64,000 bases of DNA from Mycoemilia scoparia. Lineage: Eukaryota; Kickxellomycota; Kickxellomycetes; Kickxellales; Kickxellaceae. A program made the position numbers and the translations under genes. Of the stretch, positions 30,888-43,292 are shown one piece after another; positions within the stretch are counted from its first letter, which is position 1, and every line of letters begins with the position of its first letter. The DNA is taken from contig JANBPU010000013.1 of assembly GCA_027575805.1 (NCBI GenBank), forward strand, positions 1-64,000. The letters run 5' to 3'. Under the pieces are notes generated by a model. That model had not been told where the DNA came from, ran no database searches, and worked only from the letters and a program-made list of their open reading frames with translations.

Positions 30888-32319
30888 TCACCACAACCAG
30901 CCTTTCTTTCGTTGCTGCTGCTGCTGCTGCTCTGTGAGCCTCTTTTCAGCACTGTTGTTTGAATCGACTGAAGACTGGCTCTTTGATCTTTCAACGAGAA
31001 CAGTATCTTCATCAATAAAATCTCCATTTTCATTTGGCGTCCCTTGTGACTGCTTCTCTTTCTTGGGAGCTGAAGGAGTCCCAAAAAACACCTCTGCCTC
31101 TGCTAGTGCTCTTTGAACCTTCTCATTATGCAATAAATCTCTTGGCTCAGAATTTGCCTGGCCCGACCCATCATTTGTGTTATGTTCGCTGTCACCGCTT
31201 GCAATCATGGATGCGATCATGGACGCTGCCGCTTGGACTGAGTTGCTTGGCTCAATGGTAGGCTCCTGAAACTTTATCCTATCCCAAAAACTTGGAGGTT
31301 GTCCCGAAGATGCCGCAGGCTCTCTGCGATTAGCACCCGCCTCGGATTCATATCTAGACCCCTGCGGTGCGACTGCTGATAAAAATCCCTGAGCAATACC
31401 AAATAGCTTTTGTCCAATAGCACCTTGTTCTTGTTGTGGGTCTTGCGTTTGCTTGGAAGGCTTTTAGAAACAGGGGTGGTACGTTAATCGTATAGGTTTA
31501 CATCAATTCCATGTAGCAAAAGAAACAGGCAATATATACAGTGTCCAAAGCAAATACTTACAGAAGACATCATATTTTGGAGTTTTGAGAGAGAATTGGA
31601 CCAATTTTGGGGATTCAAGGCTTCTGAAGGTTGCTGTGCTACTTTGTCCGCGTGCTCAAGCCACTGATCCAGCTCTTCCTCATGTTCAGAAACGAATGGC
31701 TGTATAACCTTGTAGTATAAAACCCTGGCGCCCTATTAACCATAATCTGTGTCAGACACTATGTAGTATGACCAGAATCTTTGAAATTTTTGAATCACAT
31801 GACTTGCCTGTGTCTGAGGGAGTGCCATCCAGGCAACAAATACAACCTTGGCGATATTATAGAAGGGAAGCCTACATAAATACAGACAGATACTCACGAT
31901 TGATGGCGTGCGAATTTATGCAGGACAGCATCAGAATAACTGGTGTTTCTAGGTGAAGGCATACACAGATGCTAGTATACTTGCCAAAATATAAACGTGT
32001 CAGCAAAAAACTCGGCAATAGTAAAGCATGCCATGACTGTCCAGTATTCTAGGTAGGCCCTGATGGGATCTGTGGTAGCTTCCTTGGATCTGGCGCTGTT
32101 GAGCAAGCGGGCACCCGTGCGGAGGTTCCATACAGTGGTGTTTCCCTTTAGGTCCTTATACAGCCGATATCCGGGAATGGCATACCCCACAGTAAGGCTG
32201 TGTTTTGTTTGAACAAAGCCGGGTTAGCATATCTTCAAGGCCTAGTGAAGTCGCATACCAATAATACAAAGATGGCGTAGTAGGACTTACCAGAGCAGTT
32301 TGGATATGTAAAACAGCAT
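30888..32319 (-). CDS. REEP / TB2-DP1-HVA22 family ER membrane protein
   Basis: Exons 32319-32291, 32197-31985, 31871-31808, 31732-31562 and 31460-30888 give 349 residues in frame. The TB2/DP1/HVA22 domain fills the first 165 residues: hydrophobic start, G-Y-A-I-P-G-Y-R, then E-Y-W-T-V-M-A-C-F-T-I-A-E, F-W-L-P-F-Y and W-M-A-L-P-Q-T-Q-G-A. Hairpins of this type bend ER membrane and form tubules (Yop1, REEP proteins). Two of its introns start with GC instead of GT. A 35-residue loop inserted after the first hairpin and a long polar tail with a Gln run make it larger than Yop1 (about 180 residues), closer to REEP1-4. Confidence 0.87.
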
Positions 32320-33500
32320 TAATTGTTTAGATATATTTGTGTATCCGCGAAAAGACGATAATGTTTAATAGTATGGAGAATGGAGGGATAATGGAAAAGC
32401 TAGTCTATAAAAAGAAAAAAGAAAAGTATGAGAAATTGCGATACGAGCAAAAAATATTAATAACAGAGGAGGGGTATTGCCACACACATAGCTTTATACT
32501 TCAATGCAAACTAAGCCTTTCACTCAGAAAATGCCCCAAGTATAGCCAGAATCAGAAAAGTTATGGGCAAAAGCCATCACCACATGACATCACAACTGGC
32601 CAAGAAGTGAAGGCGCCTCAGACCCTGGCAGCGATCTTTAGCGACTAGCGCTTGGTCCTGTCAATTTTGTATTCTAGACTTGAATGAAAGGACAGATCAA
32701 TTAAGAGATCTAGTGATCAAGCTCAACTCTTAGAAAAGTCCAACTCCAATCCCTCAGTATTGCCACCAACATCAAAAATCAGCCACTGGGTACAATAAGC
32801 CAAAGTTAAAAATATTTGTTTTCAATTCTTTATAATGATTTTGTAGACATATGGATCATAATTTTTGAAGGGTGAATGTTTACTAGTAAAACTGAACATC
32901 CATTTGGCTGTGATTGCCCATATAGGTGATAACTTTTGAAGAATATCTGCTTTTGGTGACCAACAATGTTGGAATACAGGCCTCACCCAACAATATACGC
33001 CCAATAAATCCTTAAATACAGCCCTGATAACCCCCCATCAGGGTGGTCACTCTTTTGGAATAGTGGTTATAGCGGTGTTCTAACAAACAATTATGGAGGC
33101 AATCGCAGCCAAAAAGTAATCCCAATTTATTGGAAAGTGATCACACTTCAAAAACAATCACCCACTGGCTCACTGAACTTTTAGATTAGCAAATTCCTAA
33201 AAATCAATTGCTTTATTCTTGGGTTGTGACATTTGATGCTAATTGTATTCTTTAAAGCCATTGATTTAAGACGCCTTGCACTATTTAAAGGAATCTAATG
33301 ATATACTGGCGGCTTTAGCCATCTTGTGAAACCACGGTTGGGTCGATAGCATCCTACATAAATAGCTTGTGGTACCAGCATTAATTCATTTGTTAAAACC
33401 AAAAGCAAAATTTCGCACTACTTCGCACCACTATACTATTTCACTGCCAAAGTTCTTCAAACCAACCGTACCAAAGCATCACATCCAATTAAAAACTACC
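32320..33500. repeat. Intergenic region with a composite MITE (32848-33166)
   Basis: This 1.2-kb divergent spacer holds a composite MITE-like region. A typical left end (CATATGGATCATAATTTTTGAAGGGTG) begins at 32848, and a typical inner and right part (GGCAATCGCAGCCAAA, CACACTTCAAAAACAATCACCC) ends near 33166. Between them lies unrelated DNA with a short hairpin, CCCTGAT...ATCAGGG near 33024-33045. No coding region is convincing. The last 140 bases precede a secreted-protein gene. Confidence 0.5.
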
Positions 33501-34205
33501 ATGTATCTTTACAGACATCTTGTTATTTTCTTTCTGATAGTTTCGGTAGCCCAAGCTGCCGATGTCGTTGCGAACAATACACAGGAGAAAGACACGCCAT
33601 TACCCCAGGGCTCAAATGAATCCCAGTCCTCAAGCTATGACTCCATTGATTTGACTGCCGAGAAGCTTGAAGTGGCACTTGGACAATACCACAAGTGCAA
33701 TGCAGAACTAAAGGACGAATGCTCGACATTTGAGACAGCCGCAGCCAATATCAACATCTCATTTGAAAAATACAAAATAACCACCCGTGGAGAAATGATA
33801 GCCATTGTTGCTCTTATGGCATCTGAGTCGGGGTCGTTTGTATTTAACAGGAACCATTATCCCGAGCCAGGTAGGCCAGGTCAGGGCACGAAGGCAATGA
33901 TGATGTATCCAAGCATATACAAGTATGCCAACTCGCTTTATCCAGAGGAAGTCGAAAAGCTCAGTGCTACCGAATCTACCACCGACACAAAGGTAATGAA
34001 CGATGTACTTGGCCTGGTCCTCAATGACAAGGACACATTCGGCTCAGCCGCCTGGTATATGAGTACTGAAGCCAATGAATACCTCCAGAAAAACCCCCTT
34101 GACGGCAAACAATCATCCTACCAGAAATACACAACTGAAGCAGTTGGAGCAAGCTGGGATGAGAGTCGTGGAGTGATATGGAATGAGCTGAATAAGGCAC
34201 TTTAA
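33501..34205 (+). CDS. Secreted protein of unknown function
   Basis: 234 residues from the ATG at 33501. An upstream in-frame codon at 33369 would bury the signal peptide, so the later start is preferred. A clear signal peptide ('FFLIVSVAQA') is followed by a Ser/Asn-rich linker and a domain of about 150 residues. That domain contains M-I-A-I-V-A-L-M-A-S-E-S-G, 'EPGRPGQGTKAM' and an S-A-A-W-Y-M segment. I recall similar fungal secreted proteins with an 'ALMA.E...N.NH.PGRPGQGT' pattern and no firm function. The E-S-G and W-Y elements recall lysozyme-like folds, but that is a guess. One exon; no neighbours of related role. Confidence 0.7.
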   Translation: MYLYRHLVIFFLIVSVAQAADVVANNTQEKDTPLPQGSNESQSSSYDSIDLTAEKLEVALGQYHKCNAELKDECSTFETAAANINISFEKYKITTRGEMIAIVALMASESGSFVFNRNHYPEPGRPGQGTKAMMMYPSIYKYANSLYPEEVEKLSATESTTDTKVMNDVLGLVLNDKDTFGSAAWYMSTEANEYLQKNPLDGKQSSYQKYTTEAVGASWDESRGVIWNELNKAL

Positions 34206-34753
34206 CCTGTCCACCCTACTGTTGGTCAGCCCTCAACCCCAATTCACACCCAAACAATGATTATGCATTTTTTAGACTTTTCTAACTCGTTTAGTTCCAA
34301 GTTTTCATAATAACAAAACTTATCAAATCATCAATATCAATCATCAAACAGAAGCAAACTTTAACACGCACACACTATGATAAGAGATTGGCAATCATCA
34401 CCCAAGAAGGTAATGGCCAATTTTTGAGCTTATCTTGTCTGGAAGACTTTGCATGTTGACCATTAGGCTCCAAGTGAAATAAGCGCATAGAAGTAGTTGC
34501 ACACTGCTACTTTGATAGTGTTCGTGTTACCAGGAATCTGATTGGCCAAAAAATGAACATCCCAAAGACCTGATCAGTATACACTTTCTTAGTACTTTTG
34601 AAACAGCACTGTTATTGCTTGTTCCAAACGATTCTTTCTGGGGCTTCCAAAATGGACACTAGATAACCTACATACTTGTATGCGTGCTCTTTTCTCCTCC
34701 TCTTGTCTACAGCTTTTAAAAAAGACCCTCCACAGCTTACATACTCATATACG
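34206..34753. other. Intergenic, no gene seen
   Basis: A 548-base spacer between two plus-strand genes. A CT-rich stretch (34685-34715) lies just before the adenylate kinase start, as expected for a promoter. Confidence 0.4.
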
Positions 34754-35626
<873 letters not shown>

Positions 35627-35958
35627 AACAACCCCTAGAACCCCACCAGCGAGCTACACATTGCGCTTGGTGTTTGAATTTATCCATATCCATTTCATAG
35701 TTTTCTTGTGATATCAAATTTTACGATCATATATACATATACATACAAAGTTGTGCTCGATGAAGCATAGATCAGTGTATCATTTAGTAGTTAGAAAACC
35801 GTAAGGCCCCCTAACCCAAAAAGGCAGAAACAGTTTTTTACTAATAGTCCAAGATCATGGCCAAACTCAAACCATAATAAAGCAGTGCAAATGTGGGACT
35901 GATAACAAACATTGGGCTTGGCATAAATGTGATATCATACTTAATAAAACTATAAATA
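35627..35958. other. Intergenic, no gene seen
   Basis: A 332-base AT-rich spacer. A 'TATAAATA' sequence at 35951-35958 touches the next start codon and is probably too close to act as its TATA box. Confidence 0.35.
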
Positions 35959-37885
35959 ATGCCCCGGCTTCGCAGCAGCCAGTATTTGGGATCTATACAA
36001 GGTCAAGATCAGCATAGGAGACAGAATGAGCTGTTGAGGCGCCTTGAGCAGAGCAACATTTATGCGGGTAGATAAGATATAAATGCATGAATATCTGTGC
36101 AAAGTCACTTAATCAGACGAAAGCCAGAAATTACAGGCGACATCTTTGTTATTTATATGTGTATATTTAGACTACGATTTGGTGATTGCTGGGCAGGAGA
36201 CCCTTGACAATCTTTCGGCCGATATTAGGAAGGCAAGGCCGGATGTTCAAACTATTAGGACTTGCAGGGTCAGATCAACCCCTTGTTGAAGCTAGGCTAG
36301 ACAGAATTTATGTTATCTCCATATATAGGATGCAATTGCTCTGAAGCATGCAGCCATGCGCCATTTCAGTCCCAAGCCGTTGTTTGGCGATCAGCTAGTT
36401 AAAAAGGAGCTTCCACTCATAAAGTCGGCCAGCACAGGCCATCATAAGTAAGCAATACACTTCCTCTGCTCACTATATTGTAAACAATTGTAAATTCTAG
36501 AGCTGTTATCACAAACAAGCGTAATGTATTTGGCTGGTAAAGTCTTGATCACATGCTTAAAGGTGGTCTCCAAACTCACCAGATCACAGAGATTTTTGGA
36601 CCATCGGCCATTATATTATCAAAAGTAAGTCATATATACAGTACTTAAACTGTATGTTATTTCTGGTTTTAGCAACTAGCTAATGTATACAAAAAATCAT
36701 GAATGTGTTGATAAATCCTGTCTAACTGTTATGTGTACAATTGCAGCTTGCAATGGATATTGGGCTAAAGTGGCTCGAGAAAATACCAGACAGTCGCCTG
36801 TATTACCTCTGCCAAAGTCCTGAACATGTGGCTGGGCTGATAGTCAATTCTGCTACAGGGAATAGTGCTGACTCCGGAAAGAATAACAACCAAGGTGTGG
36901 GTACAATCTCCAGTGTACTGATAATATTGTTTGTAAAACCATATGTGTATATCGGAGAATATCCTTGATCACTTGAAAAACGGCTAAAGCGTGCACTTCT
37001 TTCTTTTAATTAACAGGAACGGATCATGGAGCGCTGCTTTTTGGTTGAATGCAACAATGGATCTGACATTGTGCAGTTTTTTGACAACAAGGTTGAAGTA
37101 TGGAAGATCTGCAGTTTTGGCTATTAATTGCATGGGTAGCAAACAACTATCAGGGCTAACTAAAGCCTGTATATTGACTGTAGGAGCTGGATAATCAAGC
37201 CGTGACTGATGGATCTTCACAGCATCTTGTCATTATCGACAACATAGCAGCCCTTCTTTTTACTAGCAACCAAACCTCAGACTCAAGTAGGACCTGGCTA
37301 AACGTTGCTGCCAACAAAAATGCACTTATCGCTTTAGAACGGGAAAATAACATTCATTTATTCGTTCATTTTGCCAACTATAGATATAGTAACTACTGAG
37401 GAGGTTAGAAGGGCACTGCATTCTGCGCAAAGGAAATGCCAGCTGGGAGTACTGGTAAGCATAAAAGCACAATGTACTGCACAGATACCAAGTGCCATGA
37501 AGAATATGATTAGCACAATGACCATCCCTGCTAACTTTGCACACAACCATTTGTATGGAAGATCCTTAACCAGGCCGTTGAAACCGCTCAAGACACGGGC
37601 GGAGGTGGTACAAGCGATAGGGCTCCAGAACCAGACAACAGCCTGGGTGGCATTTCTAGAGTTGACCAGATTCAAGATCATCTCAAGGCAAATAGTGATA
37701 CAGTAAAAAACATAAGACCAGCCCTTGGTCCAATGTGGCAGTTCACAGCCCACACGCAGTTATTAGTAATGCCACGCACAAACAGCGACAACCCAGATGA
37801 GGTTTGGATTTTAACATGGAAATCTAGTAGCTATAAAGCGGGCTGCAGCTGTGTGATCAGCCTTAGCAGCAACTCCCAAAAATAG
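35959..37885 (+). CDS. RAD51 paralogue, RAD57-like
   Basis: Nine exons fit: 35959-36067, 36171-36268, 36329-36447, 36543-36624, 36747-36932, 37017-37091, 37184-37286, 37384-37454 and 37562-37885. They total 388 residues. The N-terminus has a helical L-L-R-R-L-E-Q region. The ATPase core has S-T-G...L-D-H-M-L-K-G-G-L and 'THQITEIFG', a Walker B 'HLVIIDNIAALL', a 'LNQAV' loop and a P-A-L-G-P-M-W segment. 'THxITEIFG' recalls yeast Rad57, which with Rad55 assists Rad51 filament assembly. Walker A is degenerate (G-P-S-A-I-I-L-S-K). The exon 5 donor and the exon 6 donor (GTTGAA) are the least certain joins. Confidence 0.72.
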
Positions 37886-38882
37886 ACCACGAAGTCTTGT
37901 TTGTGTATCATAGTGTGTTATTTTCTGCATTATAATAGTGCTTTAGCTGTCCTTGTTGTCTCCTATAGAAAACAAAAATAGCACTCATCCGTCCTATACT
38001 GCATCAATGTGTTGGGTTGCTTATAGAATATATGGTGGTGGGGTGGATCGGTCTACTTCCAATACTTCAGCTATAAACCACGCCAGACTTTATTGGATAT
38101 GCCCTCCCACCCCGCTATTCTAGAAAAAAGCGTGGCAATTAATGGACCCTGAGCTCGAATTTTCTTTCTTGGAAGCAAAGGTTACGATTTAGATAAACCA
38201 CTAGTGAAAATGTATGGGGAAGTCGTGTGTGTATATCCGACCCAAAGCGGCAAATGTATTTTATCCCACCCTTGTTTTTTGCATCCAGCATTTGTTTATT
38301 TGTTTATTCATTTTGCCGCTGGTGTGATAGCCATAGAGAAATAGGTTAGGACCGTTGGAGCAAAGTATGGACCATTGAATGAATTCACACAGGCACATAG
38401 TTTTTGCAAACAAGACATGCATGAAATGTGTCAATAGGCGGTGGCTGGCATAGGCGAAAGAAGAATTGTGTATTTGCTGTCCATTGTTGGCGTGCCATAG
38501 GCAAGGGTAGTGCGGCTTAGAGGGTCGAGACAAAAACAAGTAAGGTGTATTTGGCTTGCAGGACAGCACACGCTTCCATGACATATTTGGGACCACAGTA
38601 TCAGGCTTGCCAGACTGGCAGGAGTGTGAATGTTTTCACTGCAAAAAGAAACTTGGCAAACCCTGCTAATCTGAGGCTTTGAAAGCTGGTGCTAATGGAG
38701 AGCAATGGAATCATTTGGTTCGTTGTGTATGTGTGTGGTCCCTAAACGGCTACTGCAAATCCATCTTTTATGGCGGTTTTTAGGACATCAGCCTCCAGGT
38801 ATTGCTTTTGTGCTCCACCTTTTGCACTTTTGTACATTTTTCTCAATCTTCTAAAAGTACATTTGCAAGTCCTTGCCCTCTA
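37886..38882. other. Intergenic, no gene seen
   Basis: A 1-kb region between two plus-strand genes. Short open frames on both strands show no family resemblance. The last 100 bases are CT-rich and likely promoter and 5' leader of the RhoGEF gene. Confidence 0.35.
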
Positions 38883-40640
38883 ATGACCGACGCTCCCTTA
38901 GTTTTCTCGTCAACTGTTTTTTCACGCAGCGTGCCCAGACGAAAAAACGGCCTTGGGGTAGTTGTGAAAACACCAGACGCTTCCAGCAGAATGAGCAGCA
39001 ATTCGGCAGCCCTAGGTTACTTTGCTGGCTACAGCAATAGACAACAGCAACCAAGCAGCACGCGCCCACCAACGCCGAATCAAACGCCCATGATCCCAAT
39101 AAACAAGTCAGTCTCTACTCCAACCACACCACCCAATGAGGCTCCTTACCCTTCTACCATAAACAAACAGCAGCAGGCCGTGCTACACCTTGGCCCACAG
39201 CACCTTTCCAAGATCTCGGTCCCTTCCAACACAGGCCAGGGATTCAGTAGCACAAAGCTACGCCGGAAAGGGCGCTCGCACAACCGTTCAAGGTCGATGG
39301 TTCCACTAGAATTCATGGAAGACGTGGCAGCAACCATGATGCCCTCTGATCCTCCACCACAGCTTCCCGCAACCACAGTCACCGCAATGACTGAGCGGTA
39401 CGGATACCAGATCCGCACGCCATCGTCTCTGAGCCTAGCTTCTATAAACCGCCAGAGCCCCCGCGTGCCCACTGTACAGCAACGCAATCCTTTGACCCCG
39501 CATTCCCCCACAGCATCTACCTCATCCTCTATATACAGCGTTGAAAGCTCTGTTTTCCAATACCATATCCCTGTACAGCCTCAGACAATTGGCCGGCAGA
39601 CGCTACGGCGCGGAAGAAGTGCCAGCCAGCTGCATGACGAAGGAAAGCGCTGGCGCATCATACAAGAGCTCATAGACACAGAGCGAACATTTGTAAATGA
39701 CATACGCCTTGCTCTCGACATCTACTGGAACCATGTCCCAGAGAATGTCAGATCTGTTGTTTTTGGAAACCTCAGCGATTTGGCAGCCATCTCAACCCGA
39801 TTCCTCCACCAGCTTCAGGCACGTAGCGATGCAGCCGCAGAAGTGATGATGGAAATGGCTGATGACATAGAAAGGGTCTTTACTGAGTATTGTGCCAATT
39901 ATGAGCATGCGGCTATGACAGTCCAGTCGCTTGATCTGTCCTCCCGCGACAAGATTCTTGTTGGGAGAACAAACAGCTGGGATCTTGCGAGCCTCCTCGT
40001 CAAGCCGGTGCAGAGAGTGCTGAAGTATCCCCTCCTATTCCGGGAGCTTGCGTTAGTTTCTTCTGGAAATGAGGGTATGGTTGTTCACAGAGCAAAACAG
40101 AGAGTAGATCTTATAGCCGAACGTGTTAATGGAAAAGACAGAGCCGATCCACCATCCAGCAGCTATAATAGACACAGCACAGCAACGACAGCAAGCAGTA
40201 GTGGGGCCGAAGGTCTAGTTGCTGCAGTCCAGAAAATGGTCAACAATATGCACAGCCTTGCTTGTGCATGGGAAGACATGTACAGACCTATTGATTGTGG
40301 AGAGCAACTTGAAACCAATCAGCTTTTAAACCAGCCATACTCGGTTCTTGCCCGTGAGCGCTGTTTTATTCGTGCAAACAACTGGCGAAAGATCGTGGAG
40401 ATGATCAGAGACGAACTTGTGCCATTGCTTGTTGAGAAGCAGCGGCTTGACAAGCTGTTCTCTACAATACATAGCATCATAAGGGAATTCGGGGTCAATG
40501 TCAAGAGCGACAGTGGCCAGAAAGAGGCACTCAAAACGATAGACCAAAGTATAGAAAATGTATACTTTGATAATCTTCCGCTTAACCGATTGCGCTGGTC
40601 ATCTTTCTGGACAGAGACAGACCAATTCTTTCAATCCTAG
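38883..40640 (+). CDS. Rho guanine nucleotide exchange factor (DH domain)
   Basis: 585 residues from the ATG at 38883 in one exon; an 81-base in-frame extension upstream has only a TTG. The first 245 residues are a Ser/Pro/Gln-rich disordered region. The DH domain (about 255-460) shows the family's conserved regions: R-I-I-Q-E-L-I-D-T-E-R-T-F-V-N-D-I, and 'LLVKPVQRVLKYPLLF' with the critical Pro and Arg. No PH domain follows. Instead comes a helical region of about 130 residues (N-N-M-H-S-L-A...W) that looks like a BAR-type helical bundle, as in Tuba-like GEFs. It would load GTP on a Cdc42/Rho GTPase at the cell cortex. Confidence 0.83.
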   Translation: MTDAPLVFSSTVFSRSVPRRKNGLGVVVKTPDASSRMSSNSAALGYFAGYSNRQQQPSSTRPPTPNQTPMIPINKSVSTPTTPPNEAPYPSTINKQQQAVLHLGPQHLSKISVPSNTGQGFSSTKLRRKGRSHNRSRSMVPLEFMEDVAATMMPSDPPPQLPATTVTAMTERYGYQIRTPSSLSLASINRQSPRVPTVQQRNPLTPHSPTASTSSSIYSVESSVFQYHIPVQPQTIGRQTLRRGRSASQLHDEGKRWRIIQELIDTERTFVNDIRLALDIYWNHVPENVRSVVFGNLSDLAAISTRFLHQLQARSDAAAEVMMEMADDIERVFTEYCANYEHAAMTVQSLDLSSRDKILVGRTNSWDLASLLVKPVQRVLKYPLLFRELALVSSGNEGMVVHRAKQRVDLIAERVNGKDRADPPSSSYNRHSTATTASSSGAEGLVAAVQKMVNNMHSLACAWEDMYRPIDCGEQLETNQLLNQPYSVLARERCFIRANNWRKIVEMIRDELVPLLVEKQRLDKLFSTIHSIIREFGVNVKSDSGQKEALKTIDQSIENVYFDNLPLNRLRWSSFWTETDQFFQS

Positions 40641-41270
40641 ATCAACATCTAATGTATATTTTGTGACATCAGTTTTTATATATCTCTTTCTTGGCTACTA
40701 CTACTACTACTACTACCACAAATCATTATATAGGCTACTTTATTTTACTAATTCTCATTTGCATTAAAACATTCACTTATCAGGCTATTATTTTGTAAGT
40801 AAATTTTGGTGCCTAAACATTCGGATTTCACATTTCATAAATCTCATAATTGTATTACATAATAGAATATGGATCATAATTTGAAGTGCGCCTTTTGGTG
40901 GCTAATGGTTAAAGGGGTAATCATAGTCAAATGGATGGCCAGTTTTACTAGTAAACTTTCACTCTTCAAAAAGCATCTCCCATCTCTTCCTGCTATTTCA
41001 TGAAGCTTGCTTTTGTATTAGAGAATTTAAGTTATTTAGTAAAAAGACAATTTCAGTGGGCTTGATTAGACTGTGTTACATCATCAGGAAAGCGTGGACG
41101 AATACAGTTTGGTGATTTGTGGTAGAATTTAGACCACACGCAGATAATTGCCCGCTCATAGGCATTCTTGACTTTCCGATCACCTGAGTTTGATTTGCTT
41201 TCTACTTTTAAAATGCTAGTACACACCAATTTATATATATAAACACACACACGCCCTGAGGTTTTAAGCT
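40641..41270. repeat. Intergenic region with a CTA microsatellite and a MITE (40867-40983)
   Basis: About seven CTA units lie at 40695-40716, followed by a MITE-like copy: left end ATATGGATCATAATTTGAAG, core 'CCTTTTGGTGGC', 'ACTAGTAAACTTTCACTCTTCAAAAA' near the right end. 'TATATATATAAAC' at 41232-41244 is a candidate TATA box for the oxidase gene. Confidence 0.55.
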
Positions 41271-43090
41271 ATGTCGAAGAACACCCCTGTTTCTCTGGAT
41301 GATTTCGAGAAGTTTGCTCGTAGCAGCCTGGATCGTAATGCTCTCGACTACTACACTTCTGGAGCCCAAGACATGATAACTCTAGATAGAAACCAAACCT
41401 CTTTTGACAAGTAAGCCTTGCCTTCCTGACCACATTGTCTCATTGATAAAGCATGCAAAAGTACATTTGACAAAGGGCAGCAACTGGTGCCACATACTGT
41501 TTGGCTTCTTTTTTCCAGAATAACAATAAGACCTCGGGTTTTGCGAAATGTTTCCAACATAAACACTAGCACCCGCATTCTTGGCCATAAGATAAGCAGT
41601 CCGATATGTATTGCGCCCACAGCCATGCAGAGGATGGCACATCCTGATGGAGAGTGTGCCACTGCCAGAGGTATGTATGCCATGGAAAGTTTCCTCTGGC
41701 TTCTTTAGCACCAAGAATCACCGCTACCTATTAGTTAGTGACGGTGTATATCTTACGGGAAGACACACAATGTACATTTAACAAGTATATAAACTCAAAT
41801 GTCATTATTTATATTGATAGCTGCTCACCGTAACAAGACATGTATGATCTTGTCGTCATGGAGCACTACTAGCATAGAAGATGTGGCAAGCGCCACTAAT
41901 GACAGTAAGGCCAACTCTTCTGGAGTCACCGAGGATGGGCCATCGTATGTCAAGTGGTTCCAGCTTTACATTTACAAGGACCGTGAGGTTACTCGTGGGC
42001 TCATTGAGCGTGCTCAGGCCAATGGATATAGCGCCATTGCGCTGACTGTGGACACGCCCTATCTGGGACGAAGGCTGGCTGATATTAGGTACTACATGTA
42101 GACTTTGAAAGATCCATGAGTTGACCCTCTCTTTTCGCTGATATAGGCCAGTCTATAATGCTAAGCTATTTTGCGGATTGTTGTGTTTATAGAAACAAGT
42201 TCCAGCTGCCCCCGCACTTGAATATGGCAAACTTTTCGAAGGCAGACAGTGGAAAGTCAAAAGTTGGGAGAGTAGATGATGACTACGAGCAGAGCAACTC
42301 TTCTGGTCTTGCGGCCTATGTTGCATCGCAGATAGATCCAACTTTGAACTGGAGTGATGTCCAATGGATTAAGAAGCACTCCAAGATCCCTGTCTTGGCC
42401 AAGGGCATTCTAACAGCTGAGGATGCGAGATTAGCTGTAGAGGCTGGTATTGATGGCATAATTGTCAGCAACCACGGTGGAAGACAGCTGGATACTGTCC
42501 CGGCAACAGTAAGTATATATTGAGCAACAGAACATTTAAACTTAGGGAACCTAATGAGCTTCTAAACTCGCTACTTGACTCGAAAAACTAGATCGATTCA
42601 CTGGAGGAAGTAGTCAGGGCTGTCGAAGGAAAGGTAGAAGTGTACCTTGACGGTGGTGTTCGCCGTGGCACGGACGTATTCAAGGCACTCGCACTTGGTG
42701 CTAAAGCTGTATTCCTAGGACGGCCGGTTCTATGGGCATTGAGTTATCAAGTAAGTTATTTAAAGCGTCTCGGTGTTGTTGTTAAAGGAAAATATACGAC
42801 ACACACATACCCAATTTTGCATGCAATGTTTCGTACTTCTTTACTAGGGCGAGGAAGGCGTTTGTAAAATGCTGGATCTAATAAACGAAGAGTTTAGGTT
42901 GGCAATGGCCCTCACAGGTATGCTCTATGGATTATTATGAACTTGTGCTGTAAGATATTATTTGAGTTTGCATGAACCATGATCGAGGCCTAATAAAACC
43001 TTTTGCTATGTAGGTTGTTGCACCATCAATGATATCAAGCGTTCACATGTAGAAACACTCAAACAGATCCAGTATCACCCTAGACTCTAA
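41271..43090 (+). CDS. FMN-dependent 2-hydroxyacid oxidase (glycolate/lactate oxidase type)
   Basis: Seven exons (41271-41410, 41519-41670, 41821-42088, 42193-42508, 42592-42750, 42848-42917, 43014-43090) give 393 residues. The TIM-barrel signatures are all present: [19 protein letters not shown], '[11 protein letters not shown]', [11 protein letters not shown], 'SNHGGRQLD' with the catalytic His, and '[20 protein letters not shown]'. The enzyme oxidises L-lactate or glycolate to the 2-oxoacid with FMN and makes H2O2. There is no cytochrome b5 domain, so it is the peroxisomal oxidase type rather than cytochrome b2. The C-terminus is P-R-L, a possible weak PTS1. Confidence 0.92.
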
Positions 43091-43292
43091 GGTGTCAACA
43101 CCTTGTCTGGCTGCTGTTTTAAACCAAATGAATTTATATAGACTTAATCCAGCAAGTTGAGAATTTCAAATAAAAAATTAAATGGGCGGAGATAATCATG
43201 GTTGTATTGGAAATACATAGAAAAGAAACATCATTTAATATTGAATAGGCAGTTGGTGATTTGGCTACATAGTATGTTTATTGCTGTCATAG

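Noticed and set aside
32337..32648. 103-codon open frame as a gene
   Set aside because: Lysine-rich low-complexity translation of AT-rich DNA next to the REEP start; no domain seen.
33369..33500. Upstream in-frame start for the secreted protein
   Set aside because: It would place 44 polar residues before the signal peptide.
38261..38596. 111-codon minus-strand open frame
   Set aside because: No domain, and composition is like the surrounding spacer.
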